Of a stretch of DNA of 39,552 bases, positions 1 through 7,766 are shown piece after piece. Each line of letters opens with the position of its first letter. The stretch's first letter is position 1. The stretch comes from Planctomycetia bacterium (GTDB taxonomy: Bacteria > Planctomycetota > PLA2 > JAEUHO01), in contig JAEUHO010000332.1 in NCBI GenBank assembly GCA_016795345.1, forward strand, positions 1 through 39,552. The letters run 5' to 3'. The notes under the pieces are model-generated. The model saw only the letters and a list, made by a program, of their open reading frames with translations. It was not told the DNA's origin and did no database searches. The position numbers and the translations under genes are program-made.

Positions 1-1
1 C

Positions 2-802
2 GCCGGCGCCGGGGTCCCGCGGCGGGCGCGCCTCTTCGCGCCGGTCCCCGCCGACGGCGCGTTCCGCCTCCTCGGCGCGTCGGAGGGCGTCTGGCGCGTC
101 GCGCGCGCGGGCCCGCGTCGCTTCGCGGGCACCATCCACCCCGACCTCGAGGACGCGTTCGCGACGGTCGTGCGCGTGCCCGGCGCGGCGCTCGCGCTGG
201 GCGCCCCCGCGCGGTTCGTGACCGTGGCCGTGCGCGCGGGTCCGACGCCGGTCGCGGGCGCGATCGTCGCGTTCTCGGCGACGCGCGGCCGCCTGGTCGT
301 GCGCGCCGACGCGGACGGCCGCGCGAGCGCGTGGGTCCGCGCCGACCGCGCGCTCGACGTCACCGCCACCTTCCTCGGCGCCGTGCCGCGCGCCGTGCGC
401 TGGACGCCGGACGGCCCCGACACGCTCGACCTCGACCTCGAACTCGCCGACCCGTACGACGACCCCGACATCCCCCCCGCGCCCCCGACCGGCCCGCTGC
501 TGCACGTCGTCGGCGACGACGGCCTCCCGATCGCCGCCGACCTCCGGCTCCTCGACGACGCGGGCCGTCCGCTCCCGTCGCGGTTCGCGGAGATCCTCTC
601 CGCCGACGCGTGGATCGAGCACGACGGCCGGTCCTCGCCCCGAGGCCCGGTGCGCCTCCTGACGGCCCCGCCGCCGACGCCGGTGCGGCTCGAGCTGTCC
701 GGCCCCGAGTGCGAGGCTCGCACGGTGGAGGTCGAGTTCGGGCCGGCGCCGGTGTACGTCCGCGTCCGCGCGCGCGCGGCGGACCCCACCACGGTGCGCT
801 GA
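2..802 (+). CDS. Surface/secreted beta-domain protein, 3' part (5' end outside window)
   Basis: The reading frame is open from the first bases of the window to the stop at 800-802, so the true start lies upstream; a GTG at 170 is an internal codon. About 266 residues are visible. They are rich in beta-prone, Val/Asp/Arg-rich stretches with no enzyme motif. The middle part (a segment around PTPVAGAIVAF, then DADGRASAWV) resembles the carboxypeptidase regulatory-like or Ig-like repeats that decorate cell-surface proteins. The last 100 residues have the same plan as the C-terminus of the next gene: a GP-LHV opening, a G-P-V-R-L-L or equivalent turn, then R-T-V-E and a closing beta strand. This suggests the two are tandem paralogues. 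The role is inferred to be structural or extracytoplasmic; no specific function is recognised. Confidence 0.7.
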   Translation, partial: AGAGVPRRARLFAPVPADGAFRLLGASEGVWRVARAGPRRFAGTIHPDLEDAFATVVRVPGAALALGAPARFVTVAVRAGPTPVAGAIVAFSATRGRLVVRADADGRASAWVRADRALDVTATFLGAVPRAVRWTPDGPDTLDLDLELADPYDDPDIPPAPPTGPLLHVVGDDGLPIAADLRLLDDAGRPLPSRFAEILSADAWIEHDGRSSPRGPVRLLTAPPPTPVRLELSGPECEARTVEVEFGPAPVYVRVRARAADPTTVR

Positions 803-804
803 CC

Positions 805-837
805 CCTCCCGGGACGGCGAGGCCCGGCGCGCGGCGG
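805..837 (+). repeat. 33-bp copy of the GGGAC(C/G)GCGAGGCCCG element after the first gene
   Basis: It starts two bases after the stop of the preceding gene. The core at 811-826 is GGGACGGCGAGGCCCG. The 33 bases are identical to 2558-2590, which follows the next gene in the same orientation. It can fold into a short GC stem (CCGGG...CCCGG), so it may act as a weak terminator or mRNA 3' end. Confidence 0.75.
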
Positions 838-850
838 CCCCGCCTAGACG

Positions 851-857
851 GTACCCT
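851..857 (+). promoter_or_regulatory. Putative -10 motif for the gene at 867
   Basis: GTACCCT lies nine bases before the ATG, which would give a nearly leaderless transcript. Similar GTACnnT or TAnnnT motifs precede several other genes in the window. No good -35 hexamer is visible, so this is a pattern-based inference. Confidence 0.3.
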
Positions 858-866
858 CGGCCGGTC

Positions 867-2549
867 ATGAGGAGCTCGAGGGTCGTCGCCGCATGCCTCG
901 CCGCCACCGCGGTCGGCGCGGGCCTGGCGTGGTGGCTCCGATCCGCCGCCGCCCCGAGTCCCGTCGCCGCGCCGGACGACGGGAGCGCCGGTTCCGTCGA
1001 AGCCGCCCCCGCGCGCGCGCCCGACCTCGAGGCGGGCGCCCCGACGCCCGTGCCCTTGGCGACGAAGCTCCGCCGCGTGACGGTGGTGCTCGACGCGCCG
1101 CTCGCGCGCGAGGTCACCGACGTGGCGTTCGCGCGCTCCGACGGCAGCGCCGTCGCGACGGATCGCGGGCGCTTCGTGCGCGCGTCCGAGCACACCTTCG
1201 TCTGCGACGACCCTCGCCCCGGGCTCCCGACGCGCGCTCCGCCCGAAGTGCTGGTACGGCGGGGCGACGAGGCCCCGATCCGCGTCGAGGTCCCGCTCCC
1301 GCGCACGGCCACCGGCGCGTGGCAGGAGCGCTACGACGTGTCCGTGTCGGTGCGGGCGGAGACGCTCGCGACCTTGACGGGGCGCGTGGTCACGCCGGAG
1401 GGCGCGCCCGTCCCCGGCGCGTGGGTCGAGGTGTGGCCGACGGACGCGGCGGCGGGAGGTCGGCGTGCCGCACCGGTGCGCTCCGACGACGACGGGACGT
1501 TTCGCGTCGCCGTGGACCTCGGCGCGGCGCGTTCGCAGGAAGTGCGCATCGAGGCCGTCGCGTCCGCGCTCGGATGGGCCGAGGGGGTCCGCGCGACCCT
1601 CGAGGCGGGGCGGACGCGCGCCGCGCCCGACCTGGTCGTCGGGGCCGCCCGTCGCGTGCGCGGACGGGTGCCGAACGACGAGCACACCCCCGCCTGGGCG
1701 CACGTCGCGGCGCGCCCGGTCCGCCGCACCCCCGCGGACCCCGAGACCGGCGAACGGCTCGTCTGGGACACGCCGTACACGCGCCCGGGCGAGGACGGCA
1801 CGTTCACGCTGCGGGGGCTGCCCGACGGCCCGGTGGTGCTCACCGCGACCCTCGAGGTCGGCCCGTTCGTGAACGTCCATCCCGACGTCGCGGTGGCGCA
1901 GGAGACCGTCGTCGACGCGCCCACGGACGACGTGGCCCTCGGTGCGCGCTGCCGGCTGCTGACGTTCGTCGCCGACGACGAGGCCGGCCGCATCGACGAG
2001 TTCGCCCTCACGATCGACGGCCAGGCCGGCACGCTCCACCTCCGCGCGACGCCGGACCGCGAGCTCGACGTCGTCGTCCCGACGGACCGCGCGCTCCGCC
2101 TCACGGTCCGCGCCGCGGGCCACGCACCGATCGAGACCGCGCTCGACGCCGCGACGTCCCCGGATCCCGTCCGGCTGCGGCTGCCGGTGGCGGCCGCGAT
2201 CGGGCCCCCGCCGCATGCACGGCCCGACGCGGTCGCGAAGGGCGGCCCTTGGCTGCACGTCACGTGCGGTGAGGGCCACCCGGAGGATCGCTGGCCGATC
2301 CGCGCGAACGTGCGTCGTCGCGGTCCGGACCGCGCCCTCGTGGACGTCGAGGTCGCCTCGGATACGCCGAACGGCGTCTCGGTCTGGCGAGGCTTCATCC
2401 CGCGGAGCGGCGGTCGGGTCCTGCCGATCGACGGCCTCCGCACGCTCGAGGTCGAGGTCAGCCATCCGCGGTTCGCGCCCCGCACGGTCGAGTTGTCGTT
2501 CGACGGGCCCGAGGAGTCGGTCGAGCTCGTCCACCTCTCCTTGCCCTGA
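867..2549 (+). CDS. Membrane-anchored carboxypeptidase-regulatory-like protein
   Basis: 560 residues. Residues 1-30 form a signal anchor (RSSRVV followed by a hydrophobic AACLAATAVGAGLAWWL stretch), so the rest should lie outside the cytoplasm. Around residues 165-250 is a segment typical of CarboxypepD_reg domains (TLTGRVVTPEGAPVPGAWVEV, then DDDGTFRVAV). A second such unit around 265-340 contains GEDGTFTLRGLPDGPVVL. These are beta-sandwich modules used for adhesion or to link surface proteins, with no catalytic residues. The C-terminal 100 residues are organised like the end of the preceding gene. ATG 867 is chosen because it directly opens the signal anchor. A gap of 64 bases separates it from the upstream gene and contains a repeat and a -10-like motif, so it may have its own promoter. 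Confidence 0.75.
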   Translation: MRSSRVVAACLAATAVGAGLAWWLRSAAAPSPVAAPDDGSAGSVEAAPARAPDLEAGAPTPVPLATKLRRVTVVLDAPLAREVTDVAFARSDGSAVATDRGRFVRASEHTFVCDDPRPGLPTRAPPEVLVRRGDEAPIRVEVPLPRTATGAWQERYDVSVSVRAETLATLTGRVVTPEGAPVPGAWVEVWPTDAAAGGRRAAPVRSDDDGTFRVAVDLGAARSQEVRIEAVASALGWAEGVRATLEAGRTRAAPDLVVGAARRVRGRVPNDEHTPAWAHVAARPVRRTPADPETGERLVWDTPYTRPGEDGTFTLRGLPDGPVVLTATLEVGPFVNVHPDVAVAQETVVDAPTDDVALGARCRLLTFVADDEAGRIDEFALTIDGQAGTLHLRATPDRELDVVVPTDRALRLTVRAAGHAPIETALDAATSPDPVRLRLPVAAAIGPPPHARPDAVAKGGPWLHVTCGEGHPEDRWPIRANVRRRGPDRALVDVEVASDTPNGVSVWRGFIPRSGGRVLPIDGLRTLEVEVSHPRFAPRTVELSFDGPEESVELVHLSLP

Positions 2550-2557
2550 CGCATCCC

Positions 2558-2590
2558 CCTCCCGGGACGGCGAGGCCCGGCGCGCGGCGG
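2558..2590 (+). repeat. Second identical 33-bp copy of the GGGACGGCGAGGCCCG element
   Basis: It is base-for-base identical to 805-837 and starts eight bases after the stop of the 867-2549 gene. It lies between that gene and the convergent CotH-like gene, so it may serve as a shared 3'-end structure. Confidence 0.75.
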
Positions 2591-2608
2591 CGCGCGATGC
2601 GGCGCGCG

Positions 2609-4330
2609 TCAGCGCTCGCGCACGACGCGGAGGGCGTTGAGCTTCGCCACGCCGACGCCGGCGGACGCGAGCAGCTCCACGGAGAGCTCGACGTTGCGGG
2701 TCTCGGCCACCGTGAAGGTCACGCGCTGCGTCTTCCAGCCCGTCGTCCCCGCGAGCCGCGGCGCCTCGGTCGCGCCCGCCACGCGGACGCCGAGGCCGCC
2801 GGCCACCGGGCCTTGCGTCGCGACGACCCCGTTCGCCTGCACGCCGGCCTCGAACCGATAGGTGCCCGGCGCGAGCAGCACCCGCCCGCGCCACGACGCG
2901 GTGGTGTCGCCCTGCGAGCCCGCCTCGAGGCGCAGCACGCGATCGGCCCCGAAGACGGTCTGGGTCAGCTTCGCGCCGCCCGCCTCGACGACCGGGCGCC
3001 ACGCCTGGACCCGATGGGCCTCGCCCACGTCGAGGTCGAGGGGCTTCGGGCTCGGCAGCGCCGCCTGCGCGACGAGGTTCTTCGCGCGCGCGGCGAACCG
3101 GCTCTTGATCTGCCCCGGCTGGGGCCCGCCGTCCGCGCCGGCGAGCGCGGGGCCGGCGCGGCGCGAGGCCTCGTCGAGGCGCTTGAAGAGGCGCTCGGGC
3201 TTCGTGAAGAGCGGGAGGACGGCCTGGATCTGGCGGCGGTACTCGGCCTGCCACGCCGCGTCGCGGAGCACCGCGACCGCGACGATGCCGATGGGTTCGT
3301 CGAGGATCGGCGCCTTCACGTCGCCGAGGAGCTGGTCGGCGCCGTGCGGGAGGAACACCGCGCGGCCGCTCGCGGGCACGAAGATCCGGTAGTTGTTCCG
3401 GTTCATGCAGTACCCGTCCCAGTGGCCGAGCATCCGCTCGAGCGCCATGAAGCGGAGGAACGCGTCCACGTCGAGGTGCGCCGCGATCCCGGCGCGCGCC
3501 TTCACGGGGTCGGTCTCCTGGCACGCCGCGAGGAGCGCGGCGAGGTCGGCGCGGTCGTCGGGGTCCTTGCCCTCGTCCTTCTCGAGGTCGGTGTCGATGT
3601 CGGTGCAGAACCCGCCGTCGTAGAGGTTGCCGTCCGGCGACGGGAACCGGTCGCGGAGGAACCGCTTGTCGTACCCCTCCTTGAGCACGTAGGCGCCGAG
3701 GTCGCGGCCGTTCAGGTGCACGCGCGCGTGCATCGCGCGCGGGGCCGGGATCCCCGCGGCCTGGAACACCTCCGCGGCGACGAACTCGTTGAGGTACGTC
3801 GGGTCCTGCACCCCGTTGTTGAGGTGGAACTTCGCGAGCCCGTGGAACCGCTGCGACTTGACGAACTTGTCCATCCGGACCGTGAGCCCGGGTTTGTCGC
3901 TCAACGGGCGGAAGCTGCCCGCCGACCCCTTGAGGTGGACGCCGACGTCCTCGTAGACGACCCGCTCGCCCTCGCGGAGGGTGGCGCGCACCCACGTCTT
4001 GGGGGCGGCGTCGAGCGTGGCGCAGTCCGCGGCGGAGATCGTCAGCCGCAGGGTGGGCACGGGCCCCTTGGGGCTCGTGAAGTACGCGGCGACCTCGTCC
4101 GGCGGCGCCGGGACCGCGGGCGCCGCGGGCGCGTCGGCCGCCTCGACGGGACGCGAGCCGTGCCACGGGGTGGCGACGGCGGCGACGACGACGGCGCCGA
4201 CGAGGAGGTCGCGGACGCCAAGGCCCCGCGACCCCGGGCGGCCCCGCGGCGGGCGCCCGGCGGAGCGGGGCGCGGGCGGTTCGGGTCGTCGGCGGCGCAC
4301 GCGCGTCCTCGGCACCGGCGGCGGTCGCAC
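2609..4330 (-). CDS. CotH-type protein kinase-like protein with C-terminal carbohydrate-binding-like domain
   Basis: 573 residues, GTG start at 4330. An Arg/Pro-rich head (1-40) precedes one hydrophobic segment (41-55), giving a likely signal anchor. The CotH core spans about 90-370. VHLKGSAGSF (131-140) matches the G-loop-like beginning of CotH proteins, LNGRDLGAYVLKEGYDK (206-222) the next conserved block, and HWDGYCMNRNNYRIF (303-317) the hallmark motif whose Asp305 is the expected catalytic residue. PHGADQLL (328-335) supplies the second Asp. Spore CotH phosphorylates coat proteins; relatives in non-sporulating, high-GC bacteria are secreted kinases of unknown substrates. Residues 430-573 look like a beta jelly-roll, suggesting binding to a polysaccharide or surface. 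It is transcribed away from the ABC exporter across an 83-bp gap and converges on the upstream gene. Kinase activity is inferred from the family. Confidence 0.85.
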   Translation of the reverse strand: MRPPPVPRTRVRRRRPEPPAPRSAGRPPRGRPGSRGLGVRDLLVGAVVVAAVATPWHGSRPVEAADAPAAPAVPAPPDEVAAYFTSPKGPVPTLRLTISAADCATLDAAPKTWVRATLREGERVVYEDVGVHLKGSAGSFRPLSDKPGLTVRMDKFVKSQRFHGLAKFHLNNGVQDPTYLNEFVAAEVFQAAGIPAPRAMHARVHLNGRDLGAYVLKEGYDKRFLRDRFPSPDGNLYDGGFCTDIDTDLEKDEGKDPDDRADLAALLAACQETDPVKARAGIAAHLDVDAFLRFMALERMLGHWDGYCMNRNNYRIFVPASGRAVFLPHGADQLLGDVKAPILDEPIGIVAVAVLRDAAWQAEYRRQIQAVLPLFTKPERLFKRLDEASRRAGPALAGADGGPQPGQIKSRFAARAKNLVAQAALPSPKPLDLDVGEAHRVQAWRPVVEAGGAKLTQTVFGADRVLRLEAGSQGDTTASWRGRVLLAPGTYRFEAGVQANGVVATQGPVAGGLGVRVAGATEAPRLAGTTGWKTQRVTFTVAETRNVELSVELLASAGVGVAKLNALRVVRER

Positions 4331-4340
4331 CGCCGGAGCG

Positions 4341-4359
4341 CGCGAGTCTACCGCTCGCG
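4341..4359. promoter_or_regulatory. Divergent promoter region with inverted repeat
   Basis: The 83-bp gap between the CotH-like gene and the ABC exporter holds CGCGAG (4341-4346) and CTCGCG (4354-4359) as an inverted repeat. The minus-strand motif GTAGACT (4345-4351), a candidate -10 for the CotH-like gene, lies inside it. The repeat could be an operator. The arms are short, so the call is tentative. Confidence 0.25.
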
Positions 4360-4413
4360 GGGTAGAACCACCGCCATCTCGCGGCGGCGGAACCGTCCGA
4401 GCAGGACCCGACG

Positions 4414-6210
4414 ATGCCCGACCCGGCTCCGGCCCCCGCCTCGACGCCGACGCGCTCGGTGCCGGACGGCGTGTTGTACCGCCGGCTCCTCGCCGAGGCC
4501 CGGCCGTCCTGGCGGCACCTCGCGGGGCTGTTCCTCGTGCAGCTGCTCGCGACGCCCATCGCGCTCCTCGCGCCGGTCCCGTTGCAGCTCGCGGTGGACC
4601 AGGTCCTGGGCCACCTGCCGCTGCCGGGCTGGCTCGACGCGATCGTGCCTGCCGGGTGGCGCGGCCCCGAGGCGCTGCTCGCGGTCGCCGCCGGGATCGT
4701 CGTCGTGGCGGCGGTGCTGGCGCAGCTCCAGGACATGTATGCCTGGGTGTACCGGACGTGGCTCGGCGAGCGGCTCGTGCTCGCGCTGCGCGGCCGCGTG
4801 TTCCTGCACCTCCAGCGGCTGTCGCTGGTCCACCACGACGCGGGGACGAGCGCCGAGTCGGTCTATCGCGTGCAGACCGACGCGGGCGCCATCGAGACCG
4901 TGGTCGTGCAGGGCCTCGTCCGCATCGTGACCGTCGCGTTCCGCGTCGTCGTGCTCGTCGTGGTCGCGGCGCGGATCGACGCGAAGCTCGTCCTCGTGGC
5001 GCTGCTCGCGGGCCCGGTGATGGTGCTGCTCGCGCGGCGCTACCGCGGACGGCTCCGCGCGCGGTGGAAGGAGGCGAAGGCCGAGGAGACGGCGGCCATG
5101 GGCGTCGTCCAGGAGACGATGGCGGCCGTCCGGGTCGTGAAGGCCTTCGGCCGCGAGGAGCACGAGCGCGACCGCTGGCGCGCGCGGGCCGACGCGGGCG
5201 TCGCCGCCACGATGCGGGCGACGACGTACCGCGGGTGGTTCGACGTGCTCATGGGCGCGACGGCCGGCCTCGCGGGCGCCGCGGTGCTCTGGGTCGGCGT
5301 CCACGAGGCGCGCGCCGGGGTCATCACTCTCGGGCAGCTCCTCCTCGTGGTCGGGTACCTCACGCAGCTGTTCGGCCCGATGCGCGAGCTCGGCAACAAG
5401 ATGGCCGACCTGCAGCGCGCGCTCGCCGGCGCCGAGCGCGTGTTCGCGGTCCTCGACACCGCGCCCGAGGTCGTGGACGCGCCGGACGCGCGGCCCCTCG
5501 GGCGCGCCGCCGGGGCCGTCGAGGTCGAGGGCGTCACGTTCGGCTACGGCGACGGGCGGCCCGTCCTGCGCGACGTGTCGTTCCGCGTGCCCGCGGGCGC
5601 GCGCGTGGGCATCTCCGGGCGCACGGGCTCGGGCAAGTCCACGCTCCTTGCGTTGCTCTTCCGCTTCTACGACCCGCGCGAGGGGCGGATCCTCCTCGAC
5701 GGCGTCGACACGCGGGCGTTGCGCCTCTCGGACCTGCGACGGCAGCTCGCGCTCGTGCTCCAGGACACGGTCCTCTTCTCGGCGTCGGTGGCGGAGAACA
5801 TCGCCTACGGCCGGCCCGGCGCGACGACGGCCGAGATCGAGGCCGCGGCCCGCGCGGCGGACGCGCACGACTTCGTGGCGCGCCTCCCCCACGGCTACGC
5901 GACGCAGGTGGGCGAGCGGGGCGTCCGCCTCTCGGGCGGCGAGCGCCAGCGGATCGCGCTGGCCCGCGCGTTCCTGAAGGACGCGCCGGTCCTCGTGCTC
6001 GACGAGCCGACGAGCGCCCTCGACGTCGGGACCGAGGCCTCCGTCATGGCGGCCATCGAGCGCCTCATGCGCGGCCGCACGACCTTCCTGGTCGCGCACC
6101 GCGCCTCCACGCTCGCCGGCTGCGACCTCCGCCTCCACCTGGAGGACGGCCGCCTCTCCGCGGCGTCCGACGCCGACTCCAACCCGACGTCGCAGCTCCC
6201 GAACCGATGA
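4414..6210 (+). CDS. ABC exporter, fused membrane and ATPase domains (ABCB/MsbA type)
   Basis: 598 residues, the normal size of a half-transporter that works as a homodimer. The transmembrane domain covers about 30-345 with hydrophobic stretches near 35-62, 88-108, 165-210 and 275-325, including the coupling-helix region VVKAFGREEHE (241-251). The ATPase has Walker A GRTGSGKST (402-410), Q-loop Gln450 in LVLQDTVLF, signature LSGGERQ (506-512), Walker B VLVLDE (526-531), D-loop SALD and switch His562. All catalytic residues are present, so it should be active. The family exports lipids, peptides or drugs; the substrate cannot be read from the sequence. It has no partner gene: it is divergent from the CotH-like gene and ends 26 bases from the convergent J-like gene. 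Confidence 0.93.
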   Translation: MPDPAPAPASTPTRSVPDGVLYRRLLAEARPSWRHLAGLFLVQLLATPIALLAPVPLQLAVDQVLGHLPLPGWLDAIVPAGWRGPEALLAVAAGIVVVAAVLAQLQDMYAWVYRTWLGERLVLALRGRVFLHLQRLSLVHHDAGTSAESVYRVQTDAGAIETVVVQGLVRIVTVAFRVVVLVVVAARIDAKLVLVALLAGPVMVLLARRYRGRLRARWKEAKAEETAAMGVVQETMAAVRVVKAFGREEHERDRWRARADAGVAATMRATTYRGWFDVLMGATAGLAGAAVLWVGVHEARAGVITLGQLLLVVGYLTQLFGPMRELGNKMADLQRALAGAERVFAVLDTAPEVVDAPDARPLGRAAGAVEVEGVTFGYGDGRPVLRDVSFRVPAGARVGISGRTGSGKSTLLALLFRFYDPREGRILLDGVDTRALRLSDLRRQLALVLQDTVLFSASVAENIAYGRPGATTAEIEAAARAADAHDFVARLPHGYATQVGERGVRLSGGERQRIALARAFLKDAPVLVLDEPTSALDVGTEASVMAAIERLMRGRTTFLVAHRASTLAGCDLRLHLEDGRLSAASDADSNPTSQLPNR

Positions 6211-6236
6211 GCTCCACGGGGCACAAGGCCCAATCC

Positions 6237-7757
6237 TCAGTAGCCGGCAAACGTGACCAACGCAAGGGCGGCGGCGGCCCCGATCCACGCCGCGATCAGC
6301 ACGAGGCAGCCGGTGCCTCCGCCTCGGCGACGAGCAGCGGTGACGCGGGGACTCGCTGCGCCTGGCCGTGCAACCGGTGTGGGAACGGGGGGCGACGCGG
6401 TCGCGCCACCGCCGACTTCTCGGCGCGACGACCGCGGCGCGGCGTCTCTGCTGGACTTCCCGCACCCGTGTGCGTGCCCCCAATCTTCGAACACGCTGCA
6501 GCGCGGGCAGCGCCCCGGATCGCGAGCAACCTTGGGAACAGGGATCCCGGAACGCCGGCCGACGAAGTCCAGGACATGGCCCAGAAGTTCATCATCGAGG
6601 TCGTACAGCGCCGGATATCGCCTTCTGAGGCCGAGAATGTCCTCGATGATCGCAGCGGACGAAGCCCGGTCGAGCGCAGTCGTGTAGGCCCGCACCGACG
6701 CCCGATCGTCTGCATCCGCGTCCGGGATCGAACCGCTGACCCGACCCAGCACGTACAGCGCCCGTGTCGTGAGAGGCCCGGAGACGGCCGGGTCTCCACG
6801 GAGGCGATCAACGTCTCGGAACGCCGCGGCCATCCTGCCGCTGAAGACGCGGAAGTCGCACGTCGTCTCCTCGGCGGGATCCAACAACGAAGCCTCGAGC
6901 GCAAACCAGTGTGCCAAGTCGAATCTCCTGGCCTCTGACCAGCGAAGACCCAACCGGACGAGCCTCGAGGCGATGTACTTCCGGGCCTCAGGCTCGTCGG
7001 GGAGGCACGACCGCATGCGCCTGACCTCGACCGCGATCGCGTCGCGGCGCCCCAGTCGAGCCAGGATTGCACACCGTAGATCGAGCGTATCCAGGTCCGC
7101 CGCGTCGAGCCCCCCATCCGCGGACACGGCCTTGTCGAACCACGCGAGCGCGTTCTCCAGCTCACCCTGTCGCACGTAGGTTCGGGCCGTATGTAGGTAC
7201 GGCATGGCATTCCGCGGGTCCAATCCGATCGCGACCTTGAACCGGTTGCGTGCCTTGATCAGCAACTGATCGTCCTCGATCCCGCCGGTACCGTCCCCCG
7301 CCACCGACTCTCGGGCGTACCCAAGACCATAGTTGATCCAGTACTCTGCCACATCCGGGGCGACTTCCGTGAGGCTCTTGAAGGTCCGGCGTGCATCAGC
7401 CCATCGCTTGAGCTCGAGCTGACACAGTCCGAGCGAGTTGCTCGCGGCGTGACTGCCGGGCCAGAGCACCAGGATCTCCTTCCAGGCGCGTTCCGCGTCT
7501 CCCCACGACTCGGCGGCCATCGAGGCGTGAGCGCGCGCGACCAGCTCCGAGACGCGCTCACCATGGGCCTGAAGCGCGTCGTAGTCCCGGCGAGCAGCCT
7601 CGTCGGAGAGCGTCTCGTATGCCTTGCGAATCAGCGCGAACTTCTCGGCATCGCGTTCCGGCGGGGACTCACGCACCAACTTCGCGTACGCGCGGCGCAC
7701 CTCGTCCCGTGTCGCAGTGGAGGCGACTCCGAGGATCTGATAGTAGTCACTCCCCAT
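6237..7757 (-). CDS. J-like/TPR tail-anchored membrane protein lacking the HPD motif
   Basis: 506 residues. Residues 4-62 clearly follow the J-domain pattern (DYYQILGV, then RRAYAKL, then FALIRKAYETLSD). The invariant His-Pro-Asp that stimulates Hsp70 ATPase is replaced by Ser-Pro-Pro at 31-33. Residues 65-400 are helical and repeat-like; TPR-type units are plain around 100-130, 135-150, 183-213 and 222-240. A Cys cluster, CPRC (417-420) with Cys432, may bind zinc. A Pro/Arg-rich linker leads to one C-terminal transmembrane helix (481-503), giving a tail-anchored protein with its body in the cytoplasm. It starts nine bases after the Hsp70 stop, with GGAGGAG in that gene's end as ribosome site, so it is the last gene of a grpE-like/dnaK-like operon. 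The likely role is an adaptor or client receptor for the Hsp70 next door. More A/T-ending codons occur than in flanking genes. Confidence 0.85.
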   Translation of the reverse strand: MGSDYYQILGVASTATRDEVRRAYAKLVRESPPERDAEKFALIRKAYETLSDEAARRDYDALQAHGERVSELVARAHASMAAESWGDAERAWKEILVLWPGSHAASNSLGLCQLELKRWADARRTFKSLTEVAPDVAEYWINYGLGYARESVAGDGTGGIEDDQLLIKARNRFKVAIGLDPRNAMPYLHTARTYVRQGELENALAWFDKAVSADGGLDAADLDTLDLRCAILARLGRRDAIAVEVRRMRSCLPDEPEARKYIASRLVRLGLRWSEARRFDLAHWFALEASLLDPAEETTCDFRVFSGRMAAAFRDVDRLRGDPAVSGPLTTRALYVLGRVSGSIPDADADDRASVRAYTTALDRASSAAIIEDILGLRRRYPALYDLDDELLGHVLDFVGRRSGIPVPKVARDPGRCPRCSVFEDWGHAHGCGKSSRDAAPRSSRREVGGGATASPPVPTPVARPGAASPRVTAARRRGGGTGCLVLIAAWIGAAAALALVTFAGY

Positions 7758-7766
7758 GGTCTCGAC

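Noticed and set aside
360-4736. A 1458-residue open frame on the minus strand across the first genes
   Set aside because: It is Arg-rich, lacks domains, and overlaps three well-supported genes; long chance frames are common in DNA with few A/T-rich stops.
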